A stretch of DNA of 64,000 bases from Mantis religiosa (GCA_030765055.1 CM060947.1:57398944-57462943); one strand, 5' to 3'; numbered from the stretch's first letter, positions 11,693 to 20,387 are shown. Notes: generated by a model not told the origin, from the letters alone. A program made the numbers and translations.

Positions 11693-12388
11693 TTAGTTCT
11701 TAGAGTTAACTTCGGGCCCAAGTGACCTTGTTGTCGACGGGCCCTTACACACCACACACTCACTCACTTTATTGCATTTTAGTTTATGCAATCTCAAGGC
11801 ACCATCATTAGGACACCTTGTCATGCATGCCTCGTATAGCCACATTTTCTTGCGATTTGCCGTTATCTGACTTCTAATAAGCCTCGATATGTTGGTAATG
11901 AGGCAGTAATGAGACTTATTACTATCATCGATGATCAGCAGGTTAACCTGGCTAGCCTTCCTCTCAGATTTTTTGCGAATAGACTCCACCGAGTTGTTGG
12001 CATTTAGAGCAAATACAGCTGTAGGTACATCCGAATTTTGCTTCTCAAAACGCTCAATTTGATCAATTGGAAGCGGGAATGTAATTCGCTCATAATTGAA
12101 TGCTTTGAATAGCAATTCCCCAGGGTACGATGTTGGACGGCATCTATTTACCTTGGCGGGAAATTTTGAAGCCAACATGCACCAAGCGAAACAAAAATTA
12201 TTCGTAATGTTAAGAGTAGGCTTCTTCCTCTTGATGCATGCAGGCAAATCAATATATCCTGAAGCGCGAAGAGGATTATATTCTGCTGCGGTGTTCACTA
12301 GCGAGTGATAATATATATTTATATCGTAAAGTACATTAATGGAAAGAATGCCTGCTTCTAATTCATGAAAGTAATTTGTCAAGAGCAC
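11693..12388 (-). CDS. Maverick PolB N-terminal-region-like ORF, unit 2
   Basis: A 231-codon minus-strand frame containing RASGYIDLP, NNFCFAWCMLAS, FPLPIDQIERFEKQN, VNLLIIDDSN and HYCLITNISRL, then a C-x2-C...H...C pattern. These are hallmarks of the region ahead of the exonuclease domain in arthropod Maverick polymerases. Unlike unit 1 there is no internal stop. Its last ~25 residues are antisense to the 3' tail of the D element, so the natural C-terminus has been replaced. The first residues may follow a splice acceptor rather than an ATG. There is no catalytic polymerase motif; the role is unknown. Confidence 0.5.
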   Translation of the reverse strand: MLLTNYFHELEAGILSINVLYDINIYYHSLVNTAAEYNPLRASGYIDLPACIKRKKPTLNITNNFCFAWCMLASKFPAKVNRCRPTSYPGELLFKAFNYERITFPLPIDQIERFEKQNSDVPTAVFALNANNSVESIRKKSERKASQVNLLIIDDSNKSHYCLITNISRLIRSQITANRKKMWLYEACMTRCPNDGALRLHKLKCNKVSECVVCKGPSTTRSLGPEVNSKN

Positions 12389-12389
12389 T

Positions 12390-12890
12390 TACATTGCAGG
12401 GGATGCAACAGCTCGCAGAGCCAGATCCCGTACATGCAATTGGTACAACCTGCTATGCAACACAAAAAAATGTTTGAAGAATAAATCATCTCATTATACT
12501 CTATTTCTTTGTTGGCCGATGTTTGTAAATGCAGATAAGCGTAATGCGCATTATATGCCTTTTGATATTTAGCTTTCTAATATATAAATGATACAGGGAC
12601 TATGCTTATTTGAAACTATCCATTTTGTCATGTACAGTTATTCTTTATCTGCTATACAACACATGTGATCCAAAAAGTTATAATCTAAAATGTAAAATAT
12701 GAAACTAAAATAATTAAATTAATATATTAAAAAATACTTATATATTTGGAGATCTCAATTAGAGAGTTTGAGTATAAATTCGCCAATGTTCAGGTCCTTA
12801 GTTTAAAAGTTACAATAGAGTGACCTATCCCTTGTCGAGCAGGAGATACGATGGAAAAACTAAATAGCTGCCACAATCTTCTGAAAGAAA
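12390..12890. other. Intron-like, AT-rich segment without gene
   Basis: Counterpart of 5560-6300 in unit 1, shortened by a deletion that removed most of the putative internal exon. Only the exon's donor side, a GTAAGTG near 12390, is recognisable. No coding signal is seen. Confidence 0.5.
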
Positions 12891-12956
12891 CTCAGAGCAT
12901 GCAATGGGGAAAGTGGTAAAAAGTAAAATACAAACAATAAAATAAGTATTGCATAC

Positions 12957-13164
12957 CAGCATTAGCGTTTTCAAGTCCCTCAATTGCGATACTGTAGCAG
13001 CAATTCCGACAGAAACATTCATCTTGAAATTCTTGCGGCGCAGAAATGATATAATCTACCCCGGTCAATATCGGTGACGCTGGTGATTTTTGTTCGCTGT
13101 CGGCAGCTTTACGCTTTCTGCCGACCAGGGTCAATTTGTTTATCCAATTTTTCCTTGGATGCAT
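12957..13164 (-). CDS. Putative first exon of minus-strand Cys-rich gene, unit 2
   Basis: Counterpart of the exon at 6375-6582. It has the ATG at 13164, the KRK-rich start, CFCRNCCYSIA cysteine cluster and the same GTATGC-like donor region. Differences from unit 1 are mostly substitutions that keep the frame open. I do not recognise the protein. Confidence 0.4.
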
Positions 13165-13320
13165 CTTGTTTTCCTGAAATAATGATTACGTGTATAATTA
13201 TGAAGCAATGATAATTGTATATAATTAAGAATATCTGATAAATTCATGAAACAACAACCAAGAAAATTGACGTGTTAGAAAAGGTAGCGGAGATAATAAT
13301 GAGCAAATAAAATAAAACAT

Positions 13321-13468
13321 TTTTAAGAAAGATAATTTTTTTTGAAAAGATAGTGTCATCTTGCTGGCGAATTTAAAAGTTTGGAGTAGAGGCCGATTTT
13401 AAGAAAGATAATTTTTTTTGAAAAGATAGTGTCATCTTGCTGGCGAATTTGAAAGTTCGGAGTAGAGG
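13321..13468. repeat. 74 bp tandem duplication
   Basis: A block beginning TTTTAAGAAAGATAA is repeated once at a 74 bp spacing (13321 and 13395) with two or three mismatches. Unit 1 of the segmental duplication has one copy, so this arose after the duplication. Confidence 0.85.
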
Positions 13469-13555
13469 CCGCTTGCGCCTGAGATGAACAACAAAATCAG
13501 GACAGATGTATGTTAAATTGAAGTAGTAATATAAATACATCGAACTCTGCTTAGA

Positions 13556-13718
13556 GCCCCTCAAAATCCAACCTCTGTGGTCCTCGTCCCGAGGGGTGGG
13601 CAACAGGAAGTAGGGGACTGACTGATGGGGTGATGTACGGTGGGGACTTGGTGTACCCCAGGTCCGCTACGGCAGACCGAGAAGGCCCATCAGTAACCCT
13701 GAAAACTGGCAGAAGAGG
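13556..13718 (+). ncRNA. HDV-like self-cleaving ribozyme at element 5' end (A copy 1)
   Basis: P1 pairs GCCCCTC at the first seven bases with GAGGGGT. This is followed directly by GGGCAAC, the same junction as in the hepatitis delta ribozyme. The P4 stem is ACTGATGGG/CCCATCAGT. The J4/2-like GGCAGA is followed by AGAGG, which pairs with CCTCT for P2. Cleavage would occur just before base 13556, the element's first base. Confidence 0.7.
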
Positions 13719-13734
13719 CTCTGGTATTTTTCTC

Positions 13735-13932
13735 CAGGGACCTACTACGGTAGGTACGGGATTGGCGATCCCGGGGTCCCTAGCCACTCACCCTCAATTC
13801 ATCCCCTTCATCCCCATCAACTGTATTTTCCCACAGGGACCTACTACGGTAGGTACGGGATTGGCGAACCCGGGGTCCCTAGCCATTCACCCTCAATTCA
13901 TCCCCTTCATCTCCATCAACTGTGCCACGTGT
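13735..13932 (+). repeat. 99 bp tandem duplication in 5' UTR of A copy 1
   Basis: The block beginning CAGGGACCTACTACGG occurs at 13735 and again at 13834. Other family A copies have one. Each block contains the ACCTAC-TACG-GTAGGT hairpin and the CGGGAT/ATCCCG stem. Confidence 0.85.
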
Positions 13933-14589
13933 AGCTACTGCTTGTCAGTAAGCATCACCTTCCCCTTCTAGTTTTTTATTATAATTATTAGCACTTAAGG
14001 TCTTAGGTTTATAACTCCTGTCTCATCAGCAGGGATCTCTATTTCCGTGGTTCTGTCCCACGGTTTTCAGCGCGGCTTCCGACACGTGTGCTCTCCGGAG
14101 GTCTCAAAAGTGAAGGTTGAGCGGACCCTTCGCACTGCCCCTATGTGTAGCCTTAGGTGCGGAGCCCGTCCACACCGTCAAGTACACCCACGTAGCTCCT
14201 TGAGGGCCCGGTCTGTGTTAATCTCCCGACGGCCGTGTTGCCGTTGGGCTAGTATCACGGACCGGACGTGTTACCGCTGACGGAACCCCGGTGTAATCAA
14301 CCACAAGTCCCCTGAATCCGCGTGTGCCCTTTATGCGCAGCGCGGCCTAAAGTGGGGAGCCACAGGCGGTTATTCCTGTGGTAGGGGCATAAAGCTGGGG
14401 TGTGCGTGGTGAACGGTTTACCCATACGGACAAGCAGTGGATATTGAGGGGTAGCTTTTCTGAGGTACAAATGAGATCGGTCATGGGTGGGGTCCCCATG
14501 ACGGCACAGACCGTGAAGATTCGGTGTCTTTCTTTAACCCCCGGATGGCAGGCTGACGCCGACGGTTGCGCATGGGTGTCTATATCATC

Positions 14590-15580
14590 ATGTCTCCGCG
14601 CAAAACCTCCTTCATTGACCCTTATTTATTGATGACCTTGGCATGTGATGGCAAAACGTTTAAGGATATTAGCCCATTCTACATAACGCGTGAAATAGAT
14701 AAAATCAGTGGCCCTATCAAAAACGCTACGCGTCTCAGAGACGGCAACCTACTATTAGAAACCACAACTGCAGAGCAATCTAAAAAACTGCAAAAGGCGA
14801 CTTTGTTGGGCTCCTACCCGATCCGGGTAGCCCCACACAAAACTTTAACACCTGCAGAGGAGTAGTCACCACCTCCAGCCTAGATGGTCTAGCGAATGAA
14901 GAAATAGTAAATTGCCTCTCTGATCAACTTGTGTGTCAGGCGTACCGGCTAACACGGAAGCAAGATGGCAAGGAGTTCCCATTACGTACGGTATTTCTAA
15001 CTTTTGCTGGGACAAAGTTACCTGAATATATATATTGCGGCTATGAACGTGCTAGCATCCGCCAGTATGTCCCGAACCCCATGCGCTGTTTCCAATGTCA
15101 GCGGTTCGGACATACTAAGGTCACATGTACCAATCCTGCTCTTTGTGAGCAATGTGGCCTACCGAAACATGAAGACCCTAAATGCAGTCGAACACCTTGT
15201 TGCGTGAACTGTGGTGGTAGTCATCCCTCCAGCTCGCGACAGTGCCCTAGATTCATGGACGAAAAAAGTATTCAGGAGCTACGTGTAAAGGAACGCCTGA
15301 CTTTTCCAGAGGCTTGGCGGCGCTTCGAACTGAAGCCTCCTAACACTACTACTGGATATGCATTAGCAGCTCGCCGTACTCCTAATACCACTTTTGCTGT
15401 TCAACACGTCCCTGTCGCCCACGCATCCACGCAGACTGACTTTCTAACCGTTAAAACCACGTCTCAGACTGCTTCTATATCCACCAGCACTACCTCCGTT
15501 TCAGCCGTACAGACTCCAGCCACCAAGCCATCAGCGGGTAACAACCATCCCGTAGTAAATATGAAAAACCGATCCCGGCC
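14590..15580 (+). pseudogene. ORF1 (nucleic-acid-binding, zinc knuckles), A copy 1
   Basis: It starts at the MSPRKTSF methionine. A one-base deletion near 14850 creates a stop at 14865, and the protein resumes in another frame at 14931. That part has the three zinc knuckles of the family (CFQCQRFGHTKVTC, CEQCGLPKHEDPKC, CVNCGGSHPSSSRQC) and the KSIQELRVKERLTFPEA segment. The C-terminal Arg/Ser-rich tail is lost at 15580. ORF1 proteins of this class coat the element RNA. Confidence 0.8.
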
Positions 15581-15591
15581 AGTAGTGAATA

Positions 15592-16201
15592 CCCTCCCGG
15601 AGGCAGACGGTCAAAGGTCACTCCGGCGCCAAAGAGGTCAGATGAGTCACGCCTTAGTGCATGGAGGTCAAGGTCGTGTCCTTGAACTTTGGTGTTGAGG
15701 TTATGTTTTGACTGGTGTTTGTCGTCGTCGATAACCTCAGCCCCAAAGTTCGAGGACACGTCCTTGGCCTCCACGTGCGCGAGGCGCGTCTCCACCTTTT
15801 CTCCCCCTCTTCGGCGTCGGAGCGACCTTCGACAGCGTGCCCTCCTTGGGTTTGGCATCCAACCTCAGCGCAATGTTGAGGGATGATATTGCTGCTGTGG
15901 AGGGCCTCTTCGACTTTTTACAGCGCAGCGGAATGCTTCGTTCCATATTATTTCAACATCCCTCGCCGTGCCTCATTTTAGATTCATCTCGACACTCCTA
16001 TTTTAGCTATTTTAACAGTTTGAGCATCTTTTATGTTTATTGTGTTTTTGGACCTTTTAGTGGATTTTAGTGGATTTTATTGTTTTTAGCGTTTACATTT
16101 CAGTTGGGCTTCACCTAGTCTGAGCTCGGGCGCTAATGACCTCAGCTGTTGTGCGCCCCTAAGCCCCACTACTACTACTCGACAGCGTGCCTCCGGGAGG
16201 G
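15592..16201. repeat. Imperfect palindrome at viral left end
   Basis: The left arm, 15592-15704, pairs with a right arm made of 15731-15841 plus 16192-16201, around a 26-base spacer. The outer ends are CCCTCCCGGAGG and CCTCCGGGAGGG; the inner ends are GAGGTTAT and ATAACCTC. The 42 innermost bases differ at about five positions. The right arm is interrupted by the family C insertion. It may be a terminal hairpin or two head-to-head copies of a terminal inverted repeat. Confidence 0.8.
15842..16179 (+). mobile_element. Non-LTR retrotransposon, family C 3' fragment
   Basis: 338 bp. The first part encodes the last residues of an ORF2 (MLRDDIAAVEGLFDF aligns with the C-terminal ends of the A and B ORF2 proteins). 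It has the 3' hairpin GGGCGC...GCGCCC (16128-16158) with loop AATGACCT, and an ACT-repeat tail. A 12 bp target duplication, CGACAGCGTGCC, lies at 15830-15841 and 16180-16191. Removing the insert restores the viral palindrome. Confidence 0.88.
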
Positions 16202-16219
16202 CGTGTCTTTTTTTATTTT

Positions 16220-16525
16220 CTATTGATCTGATACAAATGGCGGCACACAGAAATGGCAATCTTTGACGACGGGCGCCAGTCCGTTCACGTGCGTGGACCA
16301 GGAAGGGAGATTGAAATGCACCTTGCATCGACGATAGGGAGCGAACGCGTTTTTGCACTGCGAACTGAGATTGCTCCAGGCGTCGTCCACGTCTCGAGGA
16401 GGAAATCGCTCCAGGGTGAGAAGCAGAAGCGTCAAGGCGTCGAGATCCTTCGGGTCGAGCTGCGACAGTTGCCGGTGGTTGGCGAGGTATCTTTGCACGA
16501 GCTGATCGACGCGTTGTTCGGCCAT
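16220..16525 (-). CDS. Unknown viral early-type protein, 101 aa
   Basis: A minus-strand frame from ATG at 16525. It begins MAEQRVDQLVQRYLANHRQL, has a Leu-rich amphipathic stretch (LDALTLLLLTLERFP) and four scattered cysteines. The frame stays open upstream of the ATG through a Lys/Glu/Arg-rich stretch, to a pyrimidine tract ending CTTAG at about 16612 (minus strand). The protein could therefore be a second exon. It is transcribed away from the Cys-rich gene on the plus strand, with a ~500 bp promoter region between them. I do not recognise the family. Confidence 0.5.
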   Translation of the reverse strand: MAEQRVDQLVQRYLANHRQLSQLDPKDLDALTLLLLTLERFPPRDVDDAWSNLSSQCKNAFAPYRRCKVHFNLPSWSTHVNGLAPVVKDCHFCVPPFVSDQ

Positions 16526-16879
16526 GGCGCGCTGCTCCGCTCTCGTCGGTTGCTCTTCTTCTGCTCCTCCTTCTCGCTCTTTTCCTTCTTAGGCGGTGAC
16601 GGCCTAAGCGCAAGAAAAAGAAAAAAAGAATCATGCGAGAAAAAAAAGCTAAAAAAATAATGAAAATTTGAGACTCTTTCTTTTCGTCGCGACGCAAGGG
16701 CGCTCGCTTCTTAGTTTACATTATTTTTAACAAAAAAGAGGAGTGTTGCGCGAAAAAGTGGAAAAGTGTGCGTGCGTACGTACCTTTCGTTGGTTCTTTT
16801 CGTCGAGAGAGAGAGAGAACGAGCTCCGCGATGCGACCGTTCCGTTGCGCTGTCGAAGACTGACTGACGAGCGCGCACA

Positions 16880-17055
16880 TGTTGGAGGGGGTATATACGA
16901 CGTTCGACGGCTGCGTTCCGATTGGTCGCTTGAGCGAGTCACGTGACGCAGCGTGCCATCATCGATGACGTTATGGTTATTTTTAGCTGGTGAGGTAATG
17001 CACGTTGCACAACAACGGGTCATGTTGCGCAATGCGTTCGAGGGTATATATAGCG
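16880..17055 (+). promoter_or_regulatory. Divergent promoter region with two TATA-like blocks
   Basis: Two similar blocks, GTATATAC...CGTTCGACGG near 16890 and GTATATATAGCGTCGACGG near 17043, carry TATA boxes. Between them are a CACGTGAC E-box-like site and GATGACGT half-CRE sites. The second TATA is about 70 bp before the ATG at 17117. Confidence 0.5.
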
Positions 17056-17116
17056 TCGACGGGTCGACAACTTACGTTTTTTTTTACTTGTTATCGTTAC
17101 GGAGGGCGTTTTGGCC

Positions 17117-18343
17117 ATGTTGGCGGCGACGGCGGTTTTGGCTTGTTTGAGCGCGCTGACCGGCAGCGCAAGGGAGCTGCGTGACGTTCGGCAGGTGCGG
17201 GTTTACGCCGGACGACGATAGCGGTCGTTTGGAAAATGCAACCATTTGCGAGAAGAACTACGAATTGCATTCCAATTGTTCCTGCATGTACGAGCCGAAC
17301 AGCGCGTGTAGGTTCGAGGGTGCTTTGATGAACGTGGAGAGCTTGAACCACGTGTACGATTGTTTGAGACCGGTGACGAGGTGTTTGTCGGGACGTCGGT
17401 GCGGTAGGATGTTTTACGGAAATTTGCACGTGGGAAACATGGAATGCGGGCGAGGTTTCGTCGCGAACGACGTTTGCGAATGCGTGAGGGGCTCGGGAGG
17501 CGTCGACGATGCGGGGTGCGCCTCTACGGGCAAACCCGTCGACATGACGGCGAGCGGCAACGCTTCGATTCTGGTGGAGATGATGAACTGCAAGAAATTG
17601 ATAGGTAAGAGGGAATTGCCGCCCGGTCTGGGTTTGAACTGGAAATTGACAGAAGAGCAGGCGGAGTTAGTGATGTTGTACAGCGTCGTCGAAGACATGA
17701 ACGCGTACTTTGCGGATAATTATCTTTACGTGTTTGGGACTTGCGGAAATGGCGAGTGGGATCTGAACTTGGGAGGAAAGAGGGTTGCGGGTAGGATCAA
17801 GCGCGGAGCCACCTGGTCCGCCGAAGGCACCTTAAATATAAGATCCGAATGCGGCGCCGGCACGGCGACCGCATCGTCGGGTCGCGTGCCGGTCAATACT
17901 TTGCGCAAGGTTGTCGCCGAAAAATGTAAATCCGGCATGAATAGAATTAAGCAGAAGTTGGAGCGAGAGTGTAATGCTAAAGTTGCAAATTTGAACGACG
18001 AATTAGATACCGCTTTGGGAGATAACGACGATCTTAGGGAAAGGTTGTCGAAGGCGGACCAAGCTTTGAGAGAGCTGAAGGTGGCCTTGGATATTAGCAC
18101 AATCTGACGCAACATCGAAGTATAGTGAATAAGATAAAGTCCAACGTGAATCACATGTACGAAGAGGTCATAGGTTTGAAGCATTTGATACGCAATCTCA
18201 CGAATTCCAACATCTGCGCTTCCAAGAATAAGGATGGGTCTCAGGAAGAGTTGTACGTCAATTACGACGACGATTTACAGATAACGAGTGGGGAAAGGGA
18301 AAAGGAAGAAATCGAGGACGATTTCGAATACCTGACAAGATAG
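17117..18343 (+). pseudogene. Secreted/Cys-rich coiled-coil protein of viral element (frameshifted)
   Basis: The ATG at 17117 opens a typical signal peptide (MLAATAVLACLSALTGSA). The following Cys-rich domain is in another frame, after a TGA at 17157, so a one-base change or splicing must connect them. The main frame runs to 18107. It has about 15 cysteines in its first half, then a 70-residue predicted coiled coil near the end (heptad-like RIKQKLERE...LRERLSKADQAL). A further acidic segment at 18125-18343 is in a third frame. A secreted or virion-surface protein is possible; the family is not recognised. Confidence 0.5.
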
Positions 18344-18504
18344 CTAAGAGTTGCGGTGAAAAATATATATAGTTTTTCTTTTTTTACGACAGACAGAAAG
18401 AAGAGTAACATTCTGAGTTAATGCGTTTTTAAACAGGAAGTGATACATTATTTTTGAATTTTTTTTGTTGTTACCGTTGCTGCGTAGAAAAGAAGAGCTA
18501 GGGT

Positions 18505-19707
18505 TTAACACGCTTGACAGACTCCGTCCTCCTGCATTACGGTGTATTGTGCGTCGGGCACGTTGCACACCGAGGTCAGCAACGCAACCTGGTCGCCGTG
18601 ATCGATAGTCCATGCAGTCAGCCAATTATTCCTTATGTTAATGGTCAATACGTGGGACGTCGTGTTACAGATAACTTTGTGCGCGACAGTGATGTCGCGA
18701 TTCAACAGGTTCCCCAAATTTGACACCATTGCGACATACCCTTGGGGAACCTTAATCTTTAGCCCTGTCGGTATCGTCGCGATGCACCCCGGGGGAATCA
18801 CATGACCACCCAGACAGGATATAACATATCCCGTATGGGTTCTGATTGGGTGCATGGCACCCACGGTCAAAAATTCATATTGGAAAACGTTGTTGTTTTC
18901 CATCGTATAACCCTGAAAACTGTCGCCGTCGTCTTGGTTATCGTCGTCAGGGTTACTGTCGTCGTCGTGTCCGCCGGCGTCAAAGTTAACGCCCGAGCCC
19001 ATCGCATTCAGCTCGGACACGAAGTCCGGGGTCTCTTCTTCCATCCCGGCGTCATCGGGCACGTCGGTCTGGAACATGTCGGTCACGTCCGCGAGGCAAT
19101 GTCGTAGGTTAGCTACAAGCGTCCTAACCCTAGCTCTTCGTATTCTAATAGATTGTCTAAAGAGGCACCTCGGCCCTTGAGGTACCTGTTGCGAGGACGA
19201 CGGCTGCGCCGACGTCTCTGGTTCTTCCGCAGCAGGCAGGTCCATCGGCGCCTGAGACGACTCGATCATCAGTGGACCGGGTTGGGACCCGCCAGGCATT
19301 GCGGGAGATGAATCTTGCTGCTGACGGGGTGCAGCGGTAGACTCCTGGAGATCGTCGGCGGGCAGCGGTTCCTCCCTCTGTTGCTGCTGCTGCTGCTGTT
19401 GCTGCTGCAACGGCACGGGTTCCCCGGGAAACGGGACCCGGACTCGAACGCTGATATCTGCAGCGCCATTCCGCCTTGCCAAGGACCTCCTCAGCGTGGC
19501 CAGAATTTCCCTGGTGAGGGGGATGAAGTCGGGAACCGGCGGCAGCTCCCCTCCCAGTCGCTTGCTGGATAAGTCCAGCGGAACGTCGCCGCCGTCTCCA
19601 TTTTCCGACAGGTCCAGCGGAATATTAGCCGGCCTGTCGAGGCGAGGATCTCTCGAACGTGAGGCAGAAGAAGAAATTTCACTTCCGATGCTAAAGTTGA
19701 AGTCCAT
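18505..19707 (-). CDS. E1A-like/dUTPase-like fusion protein of viral element
   Basis: The start is set at ATG 19707 (MDFNFSIGS), 92 bases below a TATATAA box; the frame extends upstream to 19860 without good context. Of 400 residues, two PLDLS motifs lie at about 30-34 and 43-47. PxDLS is the motif by which adenovirus E1A binds the CtBP corepressor. A disordered middle follows, with a polyglutamine run, Pro/Ser-rich parts and an acidic Asp stretch. The last ~110 residues have the dUTPase-fold pattern (VIPPGCIATIPTGLKIKVPQGY...GDQVALL). The usual RSGLA and G-V-I-D motifs are not preserved, so catalysis is unlikely. A role as a host-interacting regulator is inferred. The frame is open, unlike most neighbours. 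Confidence 0.65.
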   Translation of the reverse strand: MDFNFSIGSEISSSASRSRDPRLDRPANIPLDLSENGDGGDVPLDLSSKRLGGELPPVPDFIPLTREILATLRRSLARRNGAADISVRVRVPFPGEPVPLQQQQQQQQQQREEPLPADDLQESTAAPRQQQDSSPAMPGGSQPGPLMIESSQAPMDLPAAEEPETSAQPSSSQQVPQGPRCLFRQSIRIRRARVRTLVANLRHCLADVTDMFQTDVPDDAGMEEETPDFVSELNAMGSGVNFDAGGHDDDSNPDDDNQDDGDSFQGYTMENNNVFQYEFLTVGAMHPIRTHTGYVISCLGGHVIPPGCIATIPTGLKIKVPQGYVAMVSNLGNLLNRDITVAHKVICNTTSHVLTINIRNNWLTAWTIDHGDQVALLTSVCNVPDAQYTVMQEDGVCQAC

Positions 19708-19798
19708 TTTTGACGCGTCGTCTTCTGAGAGAAAAAAACTGGATGTTTCTCGAAAGCAGATCGAATGTCGATATGATTGTGTGGGATTATAGCAGCGG

Positions 19799-19805
19799 TT
19801 ATATA
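19799..19805 (-). promoter_or_regulatory. TATA box for minus-strand E1A/dUTPase-like gene
   Basis: TATATAA on the minus strand, 92 bases upstream of the ATG at 19707, between that gene and the CRE-containing repeats. Confidence 0.6.
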
Positions 19806-19894
19806 TGCGGAAGACGAGGCGATAAGACACGCGATGAAGCAACGATGTGCGTGATGACATGCTTTACTCTCGTAAACAACATGCGGCAGGTCGC

Positions 19895-20198
19895 CATGCT
19901 TCATCGCATTGACGTGAATGCAATGGACCGTAACAACACTTGGATCTGTTATTCCGGAAAAAAAAACAGATGGCGGATTATCATGCTTCACTGCATTGAC
20001 GTCAATTCAATGGACCGTAATAACCTTCGGATCTGTTGCTCTCGAAAACAACAGATGGCAGATTAGCACGCTTCGCTGCACGCACGTCAATTCGGTAGAC
20101 TGTAACGACCTTGGACTTGTTATTCTCGAAAACAACAGCTCGCGTGTTATCACGCTTCAGTGCATTGACGTCAATGCAACGAACCGGAATAACCTTTC
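19895..20198. repeat. Tandem 84-87 bp repeats with CRE/ATF-like sites
   Basis: Units start at 19895, 19982, 20067 and 20151 (last one partial), each with CATGCTTC/CACGCTTC. Each carries one TGACGTCA-like site: TGACGTGA at 19910, TGACGTCA at 19997, GCACGTCA at 20082 and TGACGTCA at 20166. The array lies between the divergent early-type gene and the polymerase gene, and is probably an enhancer for both. Confidence 0.8.
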
Positions 20199-20249
20199 AA
20201 AGTGCTGACTTCATGCCAGCGTCGGCTCGCACGTGTCAGTGGCGGAAGG

Positions 20250-20256
20250 ATAAAAG
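20250..20256 (+). promoter_or_regulatory. TATA-like box upstream of PolB
   Basis: ATAAAAG lies about 130 bases before the polymerase ATG at 20388, on the other side of the CRE repeats from the minus-strand TATA box. Confidence 0.4.
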
Positions 20257-20387
20257 CCGCGTCATCTAAAACGCAATGCACAATAGCATATTGCATCATT
20301 CCTGGTGCTACGTTTAAACGTGTAACGTAGGTGGGACAGTCTGCAGGAAGGCATACGTCTTTGGTCGAGTCTTGGTAAGTTACAGTG

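Larger units (their letters stand above)
7922..11767 (+). mobile_element. Non-LTR retrotransposon, family D copy 2 (decayed)
   Basis: Duplicate of the element at 474-4960. It has the same 5' block, the same ORF1-endonuclease junction, and the same 3' hairpin (11714-11744) and CACT tail. It lacks about 188 bp of 5' UTR and about 450 bp of RNase H. It also lacks the 54 bp insertion found in copy 1. Confidence 0.85.
7449..13555. repeat. Segmental duplication, unit 2 (truncated)
   Basis: Second copy of the duplication. It ends exactly where the 5' end of a family A retrotransposon begins at 13556. The partner of 6897-7448 is therefore missing. Private changes are an approximately 188 bp deletion after 8021, a deletion of most of the RNase H domain near 11230, loss of most of a putative exon near 12440, and a 74 bp tandem duplication at 13321-13468. 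Confidence 0.9.
13556..15580 (+). mobile_element. Non-LTR retrotransposon, family A copy 1 (3' part missing)
   Basis: It has the same 5' terminus, GCCCCTC, as the family A copies at 33348, 56833 and 59112, then the shared 5' UTR and ORF1. Similarity to the other copies stops abruptly after 15580, within the end of ORF1. There the viral palindrome begins with AGTAGTG. Loss of the 3' part is unusual for this class, so the break is best explained by viral integration or a later rearrangement. Confidence 0.85.

Noticed and set aside
15737..15946. Minus-strand basic ORF in the palindrome
   Set aside because: It spans the palindrome arm and the family C insertion boundary, so it is a chance frame.
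16086..16697. 203-codon Arg-rich minus-strand ORF
   Set aside because: It overlaps the more protein-like 101-codon frame, has low-complexity composition, and runs into the family C insertion.
18802..19107. Plus-strand ORFs across the E1A/dUTPase-like gene
   Set aside because: They are antisense shadows of the minus-strand protein with no recognisable motif.
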